This document shows, one piece after another, positions 8,043 through 15,555 of a DNA stretch of 64,000 bases. This stretch comes from RHKX01 sp963820055. Lineage in GTDB: Bacteria; Actinomycetota; Thermoleophilia; Solirubrobacterales; 70-9. The stretch spans positions 186,001-250,000 of the forward strand of contig CAWFYJ010000005.1 in assembly GCA_963820055.1 (NCBI GenBank), given 5' to 3'. The translations under genes were made by a program, and so were the position numbers. The notes beneath the pieces are model-generated. The model was not told where the DNA came from. It saw only the letters and a program-made list of their open reading frames with translations, and made no database searches. Each line of letters starts with the position of its first letter. Within the stretch, counting starts at the first letter, position 1.

Positions 8043-8526
8043 ATGGCAGGGTGGTCCGAACAGGCGCAGCAGCGCGGCGAGCGGGAGCAGGAGCGCATCG
8101 ATCGCAATCTGTCCGACCTCATGCAGGAGCTTCGCGTGGCGTTCCCCGGGGATCCAGTTCCTCTTCGCCTTCCTCCTCGTCGTCCCGTTCCAGCAGGGTT
8201 GGACCGATGTCGGCGGTGTCGAAAAGCGCGTCTATTACGTCGCCCTGGTCCTCACCGCGGTCGCGTCGATCTGCTTCATCGCCCCGAGCGCCCGACATCG
8301 GCTGCGCTTCAGGGCGAGGGATCTCGATTGGGTCGTGACGAGCTCGAACCGGTTGATGGTTGCGGGGCTGATCTGTCTCGGCGGCGCCATGATCGCCGTG
8401 ATCCTCCTGATCACGATGGTCGTCTTCAGCCATGCGTTCGCCTACATCGCGGCCGCTCTGATCGCCGTTCTCATCGCCTGGGCGTGGTTCGGGTCGCCGC
8501 TGATCCGGGACATGCGCCATGACTGA
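8043..8526 (+). CDS. DUF6328 family membrane protein (one-base frameshift)
   Basis: Small actinobacterial membrane protein family of unknown function. The N-terminal part (MAGWSEQAQQRGEREQERIDR..., ending RVAFPG) reads in one frame from ATG 8043. The rest (IQFLFAFLLVVPFQQGW..., then APSARHRLRFR and two further hydrophobic segments) reads in the next frame. An extra G in the GGGG run at 8148-8151 explains the break; removing it restores a normal protein of about 160 residues with a cytosolic acidic helix and four membrane spans. The 3' end overlaps the HAD gene by 8 bp. Confidence 0.75.
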
Positions 8527-9190
8527 CCGCGAGCAGGACATCCCGGCGGCGATCCTCGATGTCGACGGCACCCTCGTCGACTCCAACTACCAGCACGCGA
8601 TCGCCTGGTTCCGCGCCTTTCGCGAACACGACGTCACGCCGCCGATCTGGCGCATCCACCGCCACATCGGGATGGGCGGCGACCAGCTCGTCGCCGCCGT
8701 CGCCGGCGACGACGTCGAGGAGGAGCACGGCGACTCGCTCCGGGACGCCGAGAAGCGGCTCTACTCGGAGCTCGTCGGCGAAGTCTGCGCGTTCGACGGT
8801 GCCGGCGAGCTGATCGCTGAGCTCGCCCGCCGCGGCAGCGAGGTCGTCCTGGCCAGCTCTGCGAAGGAGGACGAGGTCGAGCACTACATCGAGCTCCTCG
8901 ACGCCGGCGAAACCGTCTCCTCCTATACGACATCCGACGACGTCGAGAAGACCAAGCCGGAGCCGGACCTGATCGAGGCCGCGCTCGAGAAGATCGAGGG
9001 CGATGGGGCGATCATGGTGGGCGACTCGACCTGGGACATCGAAGCTGCCGCCCGCGCCGGCGTGCCGACGATCGCCGTGCTGACCGGCGGCTTCTCCGAG
9101 GCGGAGCTGAAGGATGCCGGCGCCGAGGCGGTCTACGAGTCGATGCCCGCCCTGATCGCCGACCTCGAGAACACCGGCTTCGCGGGCTGA
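8519..9190 (+). CDS. HAD superfamily hydrolase (phosphoglycolate phosphatase-like)
   Basis: 223-residue HAD subfamily IA phosphatase. Motif I AILDVDGTLVD (nucleophile D14, acid/base D16), motif II LASSAKEDE (about residue 113), motif III Lys in KTKPEPDL (about 145) and motif IV MVGDSTWDIEAA (about 162). A helical cap lies between residues 22 and 90. Substrate unknown; sugar phosphates or phosphoglycolate are usual for this group. Its stop codon forms the loop of the terminator hairpin that ends the gene. Confidence 0.85.
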   Translation: MTDREQDIPAAILDVDGTLVDSNYQHAIAWFRAFREHDVTPPIWRIHRHIGMGGDQLVAAVAGDDVEEEHGDSLRDAEKRLYSELVGEVCAFDGAGELIAELARRGSEVVLASSAKEDEVEHYIELLDAGETVSSYTTSDDVEKTKPEPDLIEAALEKIEGDGAIMVGDSTWDIEAAARAGVPTIAVLTGGFSEAELKDAGAEAVYESMPALIADLENTGFAG

Positions 9191-9201
9191 GCCCGCGTTT
9201 T
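9181..9201 (+). terminator. Terminator whose loop is the HAD stop codon
   Basis: CGCGGGC (9181-9187), TGA (9188-9190, the HAD stop), GCCCGCG (9191-9197), then TTTT. A perfect 7-bp G+C stem with a T-tract. Its last G and the T-tract double as the -35 of the next promoter. Confidence 0.75.
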
Positions 9202-9221
9202 CGCCTCCGGGTCCCGGGTAG
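9197..9221 (+). promoter_or_regulatory. Sigma-B/F-type stress promoter
   Basis: GTTT (9197-9200), 15-bp spacer, GGGTAG (9216-9221) matches the actinobacterial alternative-sigma consensus GNNT-N14-16-GGGTA. The expected transcript start near 9228 leaves a short leader with AAGGAGG before ATG 9255. The gene controlled is of a type known for general-stress expression. Confidence 0.6.
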
Positions 9222-9254
9222 ACCGGAATCGAAGGCGAACAAGGAGGAAACGTC

Positions 9255-9596
9255 ATGCCGCCTCGCGGGGTCAAGAAAGGGACGAAGCGGGCTCGTCAGT
9301 ACGAGCACGTCAAGCAGAGCGAGAAGGATTCCGGCCGCTCCGAGGAGCGCGCGGAGGCGATCGCGGCACGGACCGTCAACAAGGAGAAGGCCAGGTCCGG
9401 CGAGTCACGGACGAAGTCGAAGAGCTCGACGAGCGACAAGTCGTCCGGGGAGCGCGGCGGCCAGCGTTCCGGCAACGGCGCCGGCGGCCGCACCAAGCAG
9501 CAGCTCTACAACGACGCCAAGAAGATGAACATCAGCGGCCGATCGAACATGAGCAAGCAGCAGCTGCTCGCGGCCGTCAACAGGAAGGGTGGTTGA
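9255..9596 (+). CDS. Small basic KGG/Rho-N-like stress protein
   Basis: 113-residue, Lys/Ser/Arg-rich protein of the group often labelled plasmid stabilisation or Rho termination factor-like protein. N-terminal PPRGVKKGTKRARQYEHVK; middle ARTVNKEKARSGES; GERGGQRSGNGAGG linker; C-terminal TKQQLYNDAKKMNISGRSNMSKQQLLAAV resembling the SAP-like Rho N-terminal helix pair, so nucleic-acid binding is plausible. Strong ribosome site AAGGAGG nine bases before the ATG. Preceded by a sigma-B-type promoter, consistent with a general stress role. The plasmid-stability label is inherited, not supported here. Confidence 0.75.
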   Translation: MPPRGVKKGTKRARQYEHVKQSEKDSGRSEERAEAIAARTVNKEKARSGESRTKSKSSTSDKSSGERGGQRSGNGAGGRTKQQLYNDAKKMNISGRSNMSKQQLLAAVNRKGG

Positions 9597-9598
9597 CG

Positions 9599-9793
9599 AT
9601 GCAGATGCCGACACTCGAGGTCCCGAGCCCGCCGACGCCGCATCCGCAGCCCGATCCCGGGCCGCCGGAGCCGCCGCAGCCGGACCCGACGCCGCCGAGT
9701 CCCTCGCCGGACCCGGCGCCCAGCGACCCGATCCCGCCCTCGGAGCCGACGCCGCAGCCGGACCCCTCACCCGAGCCGCCGATCACGACCTGA
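9599..9793 (+). CDS. Proline-rich small protein
   Basis: About 64 residues of almost pure Pro plus Asp/Glu/Ser/Thr (PPEPPQPDPTPPSPSPDPAP style repeats), acidic and without Cys or aromatic residues, so a disordered extended chain. It begins 2 bases after the KGG-protein stop; a TTG at 9593 would overlap that stop. The even third-position G+C bias and immediate coupling argue that it is translated, but low-complexity DNA can mimic this. It could form a complex with the very basic protein encoded upstream (inference). Confidence 0.45.
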   Translation: MQMPTLEVPSPPTPHPQPDPGPPEPPQPDPTPPSPSPDPAPSDPIPPSEPTPQPDPSPEPPITT

Positions 9794-9799
9794 TCCGGG

Positions 9800-10855
9800 T
9801 CAGGGGACGGGAAGGAGCCTCGGGTTCGGGTGCTCCTCCCGGCCGACCTTCGCGACCGGCTCTCCGTCGACCCTGACCACGTCGGCGGTGAAGTCGTTCT
9901 TGCCGCGGAGCAGGGCGGAGCCGACGCCATAGGAGTCGACCGGTGCTCCCGCCGCTTCGAAGGCGGCGATGCGCTCGGCGTCGAATCCGCCGGACGCGAC
10001 GATGCGGACGCCCGCGTGACCCGCGTCGTCGAGGGCTCCTCGGACGTGCTCGGCGAGTGCGACGGTGACGCCCGGTTCGGCTTCCGGGTCGGCGCCGGCG
10101 ACGCCGGCGTCAACGAGCGACTCCGAGGTGTCGAGCCGGACGCCCCAGAGGTCGCCGCCGAGGGCGTCGGCGACCGCAACGGCCGTCGCGGCCGAGTCGT
10201 TCACGAAGTCGACCAGCACGGTCACGTTCATCGCGTCCGAGTAGCGGCCCGCGAAATCCCGGGCGGCCGCAACCGTGTCGCCGCCATAGGCGGCGATAAG
10301 CGCGTGCGGGACCGTCCCGACGCCGCGACCGCCCCACCAGGACGCCCCTGCGTCGGTCGAGACTCCGATCGCGCCGGCGACGTGGGCGGCCCAGCCGTCG
10401 CCGGTCTGGACCAGCCAGTGGTCGTGGCGGGCGGGAAAGAAGAGGATCGGCTTGCCCCCGGCGGCCGCCATCACCGCCGCGACGTTTCGCATGACGAGCG
10501 ACCGTCGCGAGAGCGTGCCGAGGTAGACCGTCTCGAGATGGGCGAACAGCGAGTAGTTGCCGCGGATCGTCAGCACCGTCTCGCCGGGGGCGATCCGGTC
10601 GCCCTCGTGGAGTGCCCGGACCTCGAGGCGGTCCCAGCCCGGCGTCCAGAGACCGTCGCCGTTGCGGGAGCCGGCGCCGAGGCGCAGCACCGCGATAGCT
10701 TCGTCGATGCCGCCGAGCAGCGAGTCCTGCTTCTGGAAGACCTGCATGAGGACCTCGGGGTGCCGGTCCTCGGCTTCGAGCAGCTCCTTGGTCAGGTTGA
10801 AGTAGGCGTCGGTGTACCAGCCGCTGCGGAGCCGTTCGACCGGGAGGTTGAACAC
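9800..10855 (-). CDS. Nicotinate phosphoribosyltransferase family protein
   Basis: 351-residue enzyme of the NAPRTase/quinolinate PRTase fold, which joins nicotinate to PRPP in NAD salvage. N-terminal LPVERLRSGWYTDAYFNLTKE, central FFPARHDHWLVQTGDGWAAHVAGAIGVSTDAGA, then VLVDFVNDS and the phosphate-binding VASGGFDAERIAAF followed by DSYGVGSAL, all in family order. It is shorter than classical PncB (about 440) and resembles an actinobacterial subgroup sometimes annotated simply as nicotinate phosphoribosyltransferase. The only usable start in frame is GTG 10855; an in-frame stop follows 18 codons upstream. Substrate specificity is not proven. Confidence 0.75.
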   Translation of the reverse strand: MFNLPVERLRSGWYTDAYFNLTKELLEAEDRHPEVLMQVFQKQDSLLGGIDEAIAVLRLGAGSRNGDGLWTPGWDRLEVRALHEGDRIAPGETVLTIRGNYSLFAHLETVYLGTLSRRSLVMRNVAAVMAAAGGKPILFFPARHDHWLVQTGDGWAAHVAGAIGVSTDAGASWWGGRGVGTVPHALIAAYGGDTVAAARDFAGRYSDAMNVTVLVDFVNDSAATAVAVADALGGDLWGVRLDTSESLVDAGVAGADPEAEPGVTVALAEHVRGALDDAGHAGVRIVASGGFDAERIAAFEAAGAPVDSYGVGSALLRGKNDFTADVVRVDGEPVAKVGREEHPNPRLLPVP

Positions 10856-11000
10856 CGCGGCCTCGAGGCGCTTCGGCTGTCGGTTCTCGGCGCGGATCGT
10901 TTCCGGCTACCCCTCCGTGCGGTGGGGAAACCCCGCTCCGTAGTCCGTTCCCCGGCTACTACGGAGGTGGCGTGGGTGCAAAGGCGATACGAATCGGGCG

Positions 11001-11723
11001 ATGCTCGAACTCGTGCTCGTCGCGACCGCGACTACGTTCGCGACCGGCCTTGGGGTGATCCCGGTCGTGCTGCTCGGCGAGCGTGCCGAGAACCTTCGCG
11101 CCGGCCTTCTCGGCATCGCCGCCGGGGTTATGGCCATCGCGGCGATCGCCGGGCTGCTCGCTCCCGCCCTCGACGAGGGGAGCTTGGCTGACGTCGCCGT
11201 CGGCCTCCTCCTCGGGATCGGCTTCCTGCTCCTCGCCAGGCACCTGATCGACGAGGCTCCGCCGGGCGCGATCGCCGACGGCAACAGGACCTGGATCCTC
11301 GTCTTCCTGGTGCTGCTCGTCCACAGCCTTCCCGAGGGCTTCGCGATCGGCACCGCCTACGCCTCGACGACCGCCGGTCTCGGCCTGTTCATCGTCGTCG
11401 CGATCGGCATTCAGAACGTCCCGGAGGGGACCAGCACCGCGATCCCGATGGCGGCCGCCGGCTACGGCGGCTGGGCGCAGTTCTGGGCGGCGGTCGCAAC
11501 GAGCGTCCCGCAGCCGATCGGAGCGGTCATCGCCTATCTGCTTGTCGAGGAGATTTCGGCGCTGCTGCCGATCTCGTTCGCGTTCGCGGCCGGCGCGATG
11601 CTCGCGCTCGTCGTCGTCTCGGTTCTGCCCGATGCCCTCCGGGAGCGTCCCCGCGACGCGGTGATCGGCACCGCGCTCGGCGCTTTGTTCATGCTCGCCT
11701 TCAGCGCCGTTCTCGGGGTCTGA
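11001..11723 (+). CDS. ZIP family divalent metal transporter
   Basis: 240-residue inner-membrane metal importer of the ZupT/ZIP family (zinc, iron or manganese). About eight hydrophobic segments. Metal-site signatures are present: HSLPEGFAIG (about residues 111-120) in TM4 and QNVPEGTSTAIP (about 140) in TM5. The His-rich loop of eukaryotic ZIPs is absent. Monocistronic; the 145-bp gap to the NAPRTase gene holds promoters for both, with nothing recognised as a metal-responsive operator. Confidence 0.85.
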   Translation: MLELVLVATATTFATGLGVIPVVLLGERAENLRAGLLGIAAGVMAIAAIAGLLAPALDEGSLADVAVGLLLGIGFLLLARHLIDEAPPGAIADGNRTWILVFLVLLVHSLPEGFAIGTAYASTTAGLGLFIVVAIGIQNVPEGTSTAIPMAAAGYGGWAQFWAAVATSVPQPIGAVIAYLLVEEISALLPISFAFAAGAMLALVVVSVLPDALRERPRDAVIGTALGALFMLAFSAVLGV

Positions 11724-11724
11724 G

Positions 11725-11759
11725 GCGCCTGCCGCGAACCAGGCGCGGGGCGCTAAGGT
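11725..11759 (+). promoter_or_regulatory. Hairpin and -10 box just before the DUF2630 gene
   Basis: A 7-bp hairpin (GCGCCTG, 8-nt loop, CAGGCGC) directly after the ZIP stop may end that transcript. TAAGGT at 11754-11759 then lies exactly six bases before ATG 11766, predicting a leaderless mRNA for DUF2630. No good -35 is seen. Confidence 0.45.
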
Positions 11760-11765
11760 TGCGGC

Positions 11766-12008
11766 ATGGACGACGCAACGCTACGCGACCAGATCGAAGA
11801 GCTGGTTGCCGAGGAGAAGCGGCTGCTCGACGGGTCGGTCGACCACGGCCCCGACGAGGCTCGGCACGCCCGCCTCGCGGAGATCAAGGTCGAGTTGGAC
11901 CGACGCTGGGACCTGCTCCGGCAGCGCGAGGCACACGAGGAGTTCGGACTCGACCCGGACAACACGTCGGACCGCGGCGAAGAGACCGTCGAGGGCTACG
12001 AGCAATAG
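11766..12008 (+). CDS. DUF2630 family protein
   Basis: 80-residue acidic, fully helical protein typical of Actinobacteria: DQIEELVAEEKRLLDG, then HARLAEIKVELDRRWDLLRQREAHEEFGLDP and a disordered DRGEETVEGYEQ tail. The two helices probably form a hairpin or dimeric coiled coil. Function unknown. No ribosome site precedes the ATG; a TAAGGT box six bases upstream suggests leaderless translation. Confidence 0.8.
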   Translation: MDDATLRDQIEELVAEEKRLLDGSVDHGPDEARHARLAEIKVELDRRWDLLRQREAHEEFGLDPDNTSDRGEETVEGYEQ

Positions 12009-12015
12009 GCCCCGT

Positions 12016-12034
12016 CGCCGCGCGAGGCGCGGCG
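12016..12034 (+). terminator. Hairpin after DUF2630 gene
   Basis: CGCCGCGC, loop GAG, GCGCGGCG: a perfect 8-bp stem seven bases after the stop, followed by GAGGTTCTT. No strong T-tract. Confidence 0.5.
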
Positions 12035-12121
12035 GAGGTTCTTCGAAGGTGACCGATTAGTCCCGCGGCGCGGGCAGGTCTCCATGGGAAATCGAAACGT
12101 GAAGGCGGAAGGGGCCAAGGC

Positions 12122-13675
12122 ATGGCAGAAGGCACGGCAGGGTTGAACGAGAGCGGGAACGTGAACGGGAACGGGGCGGAGCCCGAGGGCGGCGCGGTCG
12201 ACGAGCGGGCGCGATGGATCGCGCTCTACGTCCTCTGCGCGGGCGTGCTGATGATCGTCCTCGACGCGACGGTCGTGAACGTCGCGCTGCCGGCAATCCA
12301 GGACGACCTCGGGTTCTCCCAGTCGAGCCTCGCCTGGGTCGTCAACGCGTACCTGATCGCCTTCGGCGGCCTGCTGCTCCTGTCCGGTCGCCTCGGCGAC
12401 CTGATCTCGCGCCGCGAAGTCTTCCTCACCGGGCTCGCCGTGTTCACGATCTCGTCGTTCGTCTGCGGGCTCGCACAGAGCGACGTGATGCTCGTCGCGG
12501 CGCGGTTCGCCGCCGGCGTCGGCGGCGCGATGACCGCTGCCGTCGTGCTGGGAATGATCGTCACGATGTTCCCGGAGCCCCGCGAGCAGGCGAAGGCGAT
12601 CGGCGTCTACGCGTTCGTGGCCTCGGCGGGCGGCTCGGTCGGCCTGCTCCTCGGCGGCGTGATCACCCAGGCGATCAGCTGGCACTGGATCTTCTTCATC
12701 AACATTCCGATCGGCGTCCTGACCGGGTTCTTCTCGATGCGGCTCCTGAAGCGGGACACGGGCCCAGGCTTCGGCCAGGGCGCCGACGTGCTCGGCGCGG
12801 TCCTGATCACCGCCTCGCTGATGCTCGGCGTCTACACGATCGTCGAGCCCGCGGCCAAGAACGGCTGGGGCGACCCGCTGACGCTGGCGCTCTCCGCCGC
12901 CTCGGCGTTGCTGCTCGTCGCCTTCATCGTTCGCGAGTCGACGACCCGCAACCCGCTGGTGCCGCTGCGCATCTTCAAGTCGCGGAACGTCTCGGGCGCG
13001 AACGCGATCCAGGCGCTGACCGTGGCCGGGATGTTCGGGCTCTTCTTCCTAGGCGTGCTCTACCTCCAGGAGGTGCTCGGCTATGACGCGCTCGAAACCG
13101 GACTCGCGTTCCTGCCGACGACGCTCGTCATGGGCACGCTCTCGGTCCGCTACGCCGAGCCGCTGATCATGCGTTTCGGCGCCCGGCGCACGCTGCTGCC
13201 GGGCCTCGTCCTGATCGCGCTGGGCCTCGGGCTGTTCGCGATGGTGCCCGTCGACGGCAATTACGTCACCGACGTCCTCCCGTCGACGTTGCTGCTCGGC
13301 GCCGGCGTCGGCACCTGCTTCCCGGCGCTGATGACGCTCGCCATGTCCGGTGCGACCCGCGAGGACGCCGGGCTCGCCTCCGGCCTCGTCAACACGACCG
13401 CCCAGGTCGGGGCGGCGATCGGGCTCGCCGTGCTCGCGACGTTGTCGGCGACCCGGACCGACGACCTGCTCGCAGAGGGCAAGTCGACGGCGGTGGCCCT
13501 CACCGGCGGATATGAGCTCGCCTTCTGGGTGGCGGCGGGCCTCGTCGTCGCCGCGATCGCGGTCGCCCTCACGGTGCTCGAGACCGAGCCGCCGCAGGGG
13601 CAGGAGGCCGAGGTCGGCGCCGACCACCAGACCGATCGCCGCGCCGGCGAACCGGCTTATTCCGAAGCCGGCTAG
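12122..13675 (+). CDS. MFS drug efflux transporter, DHA2 (EmrB/QacA) family
   Basis: 517-residue, 14-helix proton-driven exporter. Family motifs: LDATVVNVALPAIQDDLGFS in TM1 (motif D1), WVVNAYLIAFGGLLLLSGRLGDLISRR (motif A), and RFAAGVGGAMTAA with SAGGSVGLLLGG (motif C region). A charged N-terminal tail and a C-terminal Asp/Glu-rich tail are cytoplasmic. ATG 12122 follows AAGGCGGAAGGGG. Converges on a TetR gene transcribed the other way; that regulator more likely controls the reductase on its other side, but could act on both. Confidence 0.87.
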   Translation: MAEGTAGLNESGNVNGNGAEPEGGAVDERARWIALYVLCAGVLMIVLDATVVNVALPAIQDDLGFSQSSLAWVVNAYLIAFGGLLLLSGRLGDLISRREVFLTGLAVFTISSFVCGLAQSDVMLVAARFAAGVGGAMTAAVVLGMIVTMFPEPREQAKAIGVYAFVASAGGSVGLLLGGVITQAISWHWIFFINIPIGVLTGFFSMRLLKRDTGPGFGQGADVLGAVLITASLMLGVYTIVEPAAKNGWGDPLTLALSAASALLLVAFIVRESTTRNPLVPLRIFKSRNVSGANAIQALTVAGMFGLFFLGVLYLQEVLGYDALETGLAFLPTTLVMGTLSVRYAEPLIMRFGARRTLLPGLVLIALGLGLFAMVPVDGNYVTDVLPSTLLLGAGVGTCFPALMTLAMSGATREDAGLASGLVNTTAQVGAAIGLAVLATLSATRTDDLLAEGKSTAVALTGGYELAFWVAAGLVVAAIAVALTVLETEPPQGQEAEVGADHQTDRRAGEPAYSEAG

Positions 13676-13690
13676 CGCCGCCGCCCGGGC

Positions 13691-14287
13691 TCAGCGCCGC
13701 GGGAGGTCGCCGATCATCGCCAGGAGCGTCCTGGCGAGCAGGTCGCGCACCTCCTCGCGGGTCGCGCGGCCGCGCTCCAGCCACTCGACCGCCGCGGCGA
13801 CGGCTGCGCCCTGGAAGACGCGCAGCGCGAGCAGCAGCTCGGCGGAGGGCTCGGAGCCGCCGCCGTGGTTGCGGGCCATCCGCATCACGATTCCGTCCCG
13901 GGCCCGGCCCATGATCGCGGCGACGTCGGGGTCGCGGCCGAGGCCGCCCTGCTCGCCGAGCAGCACCGTCAGGGCCTCGTGGTTGCGCTCGAACTCGTCG
14001 AGGAAGCGTTCGAGGTTCGCGGCCATCATCTCCTCCACGGGAAGGTCCCCCGGGTCGGTGGAGATGATCTCGGGGAGGCCGTCGGCGAGGTCGCCGACGA
14101 CGGCTAGGTAGAGGTCACGCTTCGTCCCGAAGTAGTGGTTGACGAGCCCGGTCGTGACGCCCGCCCTCGCCGCGACCGCCTCCATCGATGCGTTGGCGTA
14201 GTCCTCGGCGACGAACACCTCGCGGGCCGCGGTGAGGATCTGCTCCCGGCGCACACCGGGATCGAGGCGCGTTCGCGGGCCTGCCAT
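13691..14287 (-). CDS. TetR/AcrR family transcriptional regulator
   Basis: 198-residue repressor. N-terminal helix-turn-helix: RREQILTAAREVFVAEDYANASMEAVAARAGVTTGLVNHYFGTKRDLYLAVV (residues about 10-60), then a helical ligand domain. ATG 14287 was chosen because a TATGCT box lies seven bases upstream (near-leaderless) and translation further upstream would cross the operator. Divergent from the MDR reductase with an inverted repeat between them, so this is probably a regulator-target pair. Ligand unknown. Confidence 0.85.
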   Translation of the reverse strand: MAGPRTRLDPGVRREQILTAAREVFVAEDYANASMEAVAARAGVTTGLVNHYFGTKRDLYLAVVGDLADGLPEIISTDPGDLPVEEMMAANLERFLDEFERNHEALTVLLGEQGGLGRDPDVAAIMGRARDGIVMRMARNHGGGSEPSAELLLALRVFQGAAVAAAVEWLERGRATREEVRDLLARTLLAMIGDLPRR

Positions 14288-14315
14288 CGGCGCCAGCATA
14301 CCCCCGGGGAGGCGG

Positions 14316-14334
14316 TATTGATGACCATTCAATA
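14316..14334. promoter_or_regulatory. Inverted repeat in tetR / MDR reductase divergent region
   Basis: TATTGA-N7-TCAATA (14316-14321 and 14329-14334), with an A/T-rich centre TGACCAT. Typical in size and place for a TetR-dimer operator acting on both divergent promoters. Confidence 0.55.
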
Positions 14335-14405
14335 GGGGTCGCCGGGCGGCCGCGGCCGCCGACCTGAGAGTCTGGTCAACGCAGATCCGAACTGAGGAGG
14401 CCGAA

Positions 14406-15419
14406 GTGTCCGAGAGCAACCGCCGTTACCTGCTGCGTGAGCGCCCCCAGGGCCGCGTCGACGCGGACACCTTCGAGCTCGTCACCGAGCCGGTGCCGGA
14501 GATCGGAGACGGCGAGGCCCTCGTCCGCACCGAGTACGTCTCCGTCGACCCGACGAACCGCGGCTGGCTCAACGACACGCCGACGTACCTGCCTCCGGTG
14601 GCGATCGGCGAGGTCATCCGCGCCGGCGGGATCGGCCGGATCGTCGCCTCGAACAACCCGAACTACACCGAGGGCCAGCTCGTCCAGGGCTTCACCGGCT
14701 GGCAGGAGTGGCTCGTCGCCTCCGACGAGGCGCCGCTGCTGCCCGTGGACGAGATCCCCGGGGTCGAATCCCCGAGCGCCTACCTCGGCGTGCTTGGGAT
14801 GACGGGCCTGACCGCCTGGGTCGGGATCCGCGACATCGCGAAGCCGCAGGAGGGGGAGACGGTCGTCGTCTCCGCCGCGGCCGGGGCCGTCGGCTCGGTG
14901 GCCGGCCAGATCGCCAAGGCGGACGGCGCCCGCGTCGTCGGCATCGCCGGCGGGCCGGAGAAGTGCGCGATCCTCACCGACCGGCTCGGCTTCGATGCCG
15001 CCGTCGACTACAAGGCCGACGGTTGGCAGAAGGCGCTGGCCGACGCGACCCCGGACGGCATCGACGTCGATTTCGAGAACGTCGGCGGCGAGATCATGGA
15101 GGTCGTCTTCGCGCGGATCAACATCCGCGCCCGGATCGCCCTCTGCGGCCTCATCTCGGGCTACAACTCCGACGATCCGCCCCCCGGACCGCGCAGCTTC
15201 GGCAACCTGCTGATCAAGCGGGCCAAGCTTCAGGGCTTCATCGTCCTCGACCACTTCGGCCAGGCGGCCGAGGCCGGCAGGGACATCGGCGAGCTGATCA
15301 CGAGCGGCAAGCTCGAGGCGCTCGAGACCGTCGTCGACGGCTTCGAGAAGCTCCCCGACGCCCTCAACATGCTGTTCGACGGCGCCAACACCGGCAAGCT
15401 CTCGGTGAAGATCGCCTGA
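14406..15419 (+). CDS. NADP-dependent MDR-family oxidoreductase (CurA/leukotriene B4 dehydrogenase-like)
   Basis: 337-residue medium-chain dehydrogenase/reductase without zinc ligands. Substrate-domain start RYLLRERPQGRVDADTFEL, catalytic-region YLGVLGMTGLTAWVGI (about 125-140), nucleotide-binding VSAAAGAVGSVAGQIAK (about 155-171), and C-terminal LQGFIVLDHF. The closest described relatives reduce double bonds of enones such as curcumin or prostaglandins with NADPH. GTG start at 14406. Divergent TetR gene likely controls it in response to a toxic enone or similar compound (inference). Confidence 0.83.
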   Translation: MSESNRRYLLRERPQGRVDADTFELVTEPVPEIGDGEALVRTEYVSVDPTNRGWLNDTPTYLPPVAIGEVIRAGGIGRIVASNNPNYTEGQLVQGFTGWQEWLVASDEAPLLPVDEIPGVESPSAYLGVLGMTGLTAWVGIRDIAKPQEGETVVVSAAAGAVGSVAGQIAKADGARVVGIAGGPEKCAILTDRLGFDAAVDYKADGWQKALADATPDGIDVDFENVGGEIMEVVFARINIRARIALCGLISGYNSDDPPPGPRSFGNLLIKRAKLQGFIVLDHFGQAAEAGRDIGELITSGKLEALETVVDGFEKLPDALNMLFDGANTGKLSVKIA

Positions 15420-15505
15420 GGCCGGTTCCTCGCTCACGGCCGCCTTCCTCGCGGGCTTCGCGGACCCGACTTCTGTAGCGTCCCCCGCGGTGCGCCGGGA
15501 AGGCT

Positions 15506-15529
15506 GGTCGGCAACACGTTTTGCCGACC
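15506..15529 (+). terminator. Hairpin between MDR reductase and permease genes
   Basis: GGTCGGCAA, 6-nt loop CACGTT, TTGCCGACC: a perfect 9-bp stem 87 bases after the reductase stop and 27 bases before the permease start. No T-tract; it could end the upstream transcript or act in the permease leader. Confidence 0.5.
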
Positions 15530-15555
15530 CCTGATCCAATCCCCGCACCCGCGCA

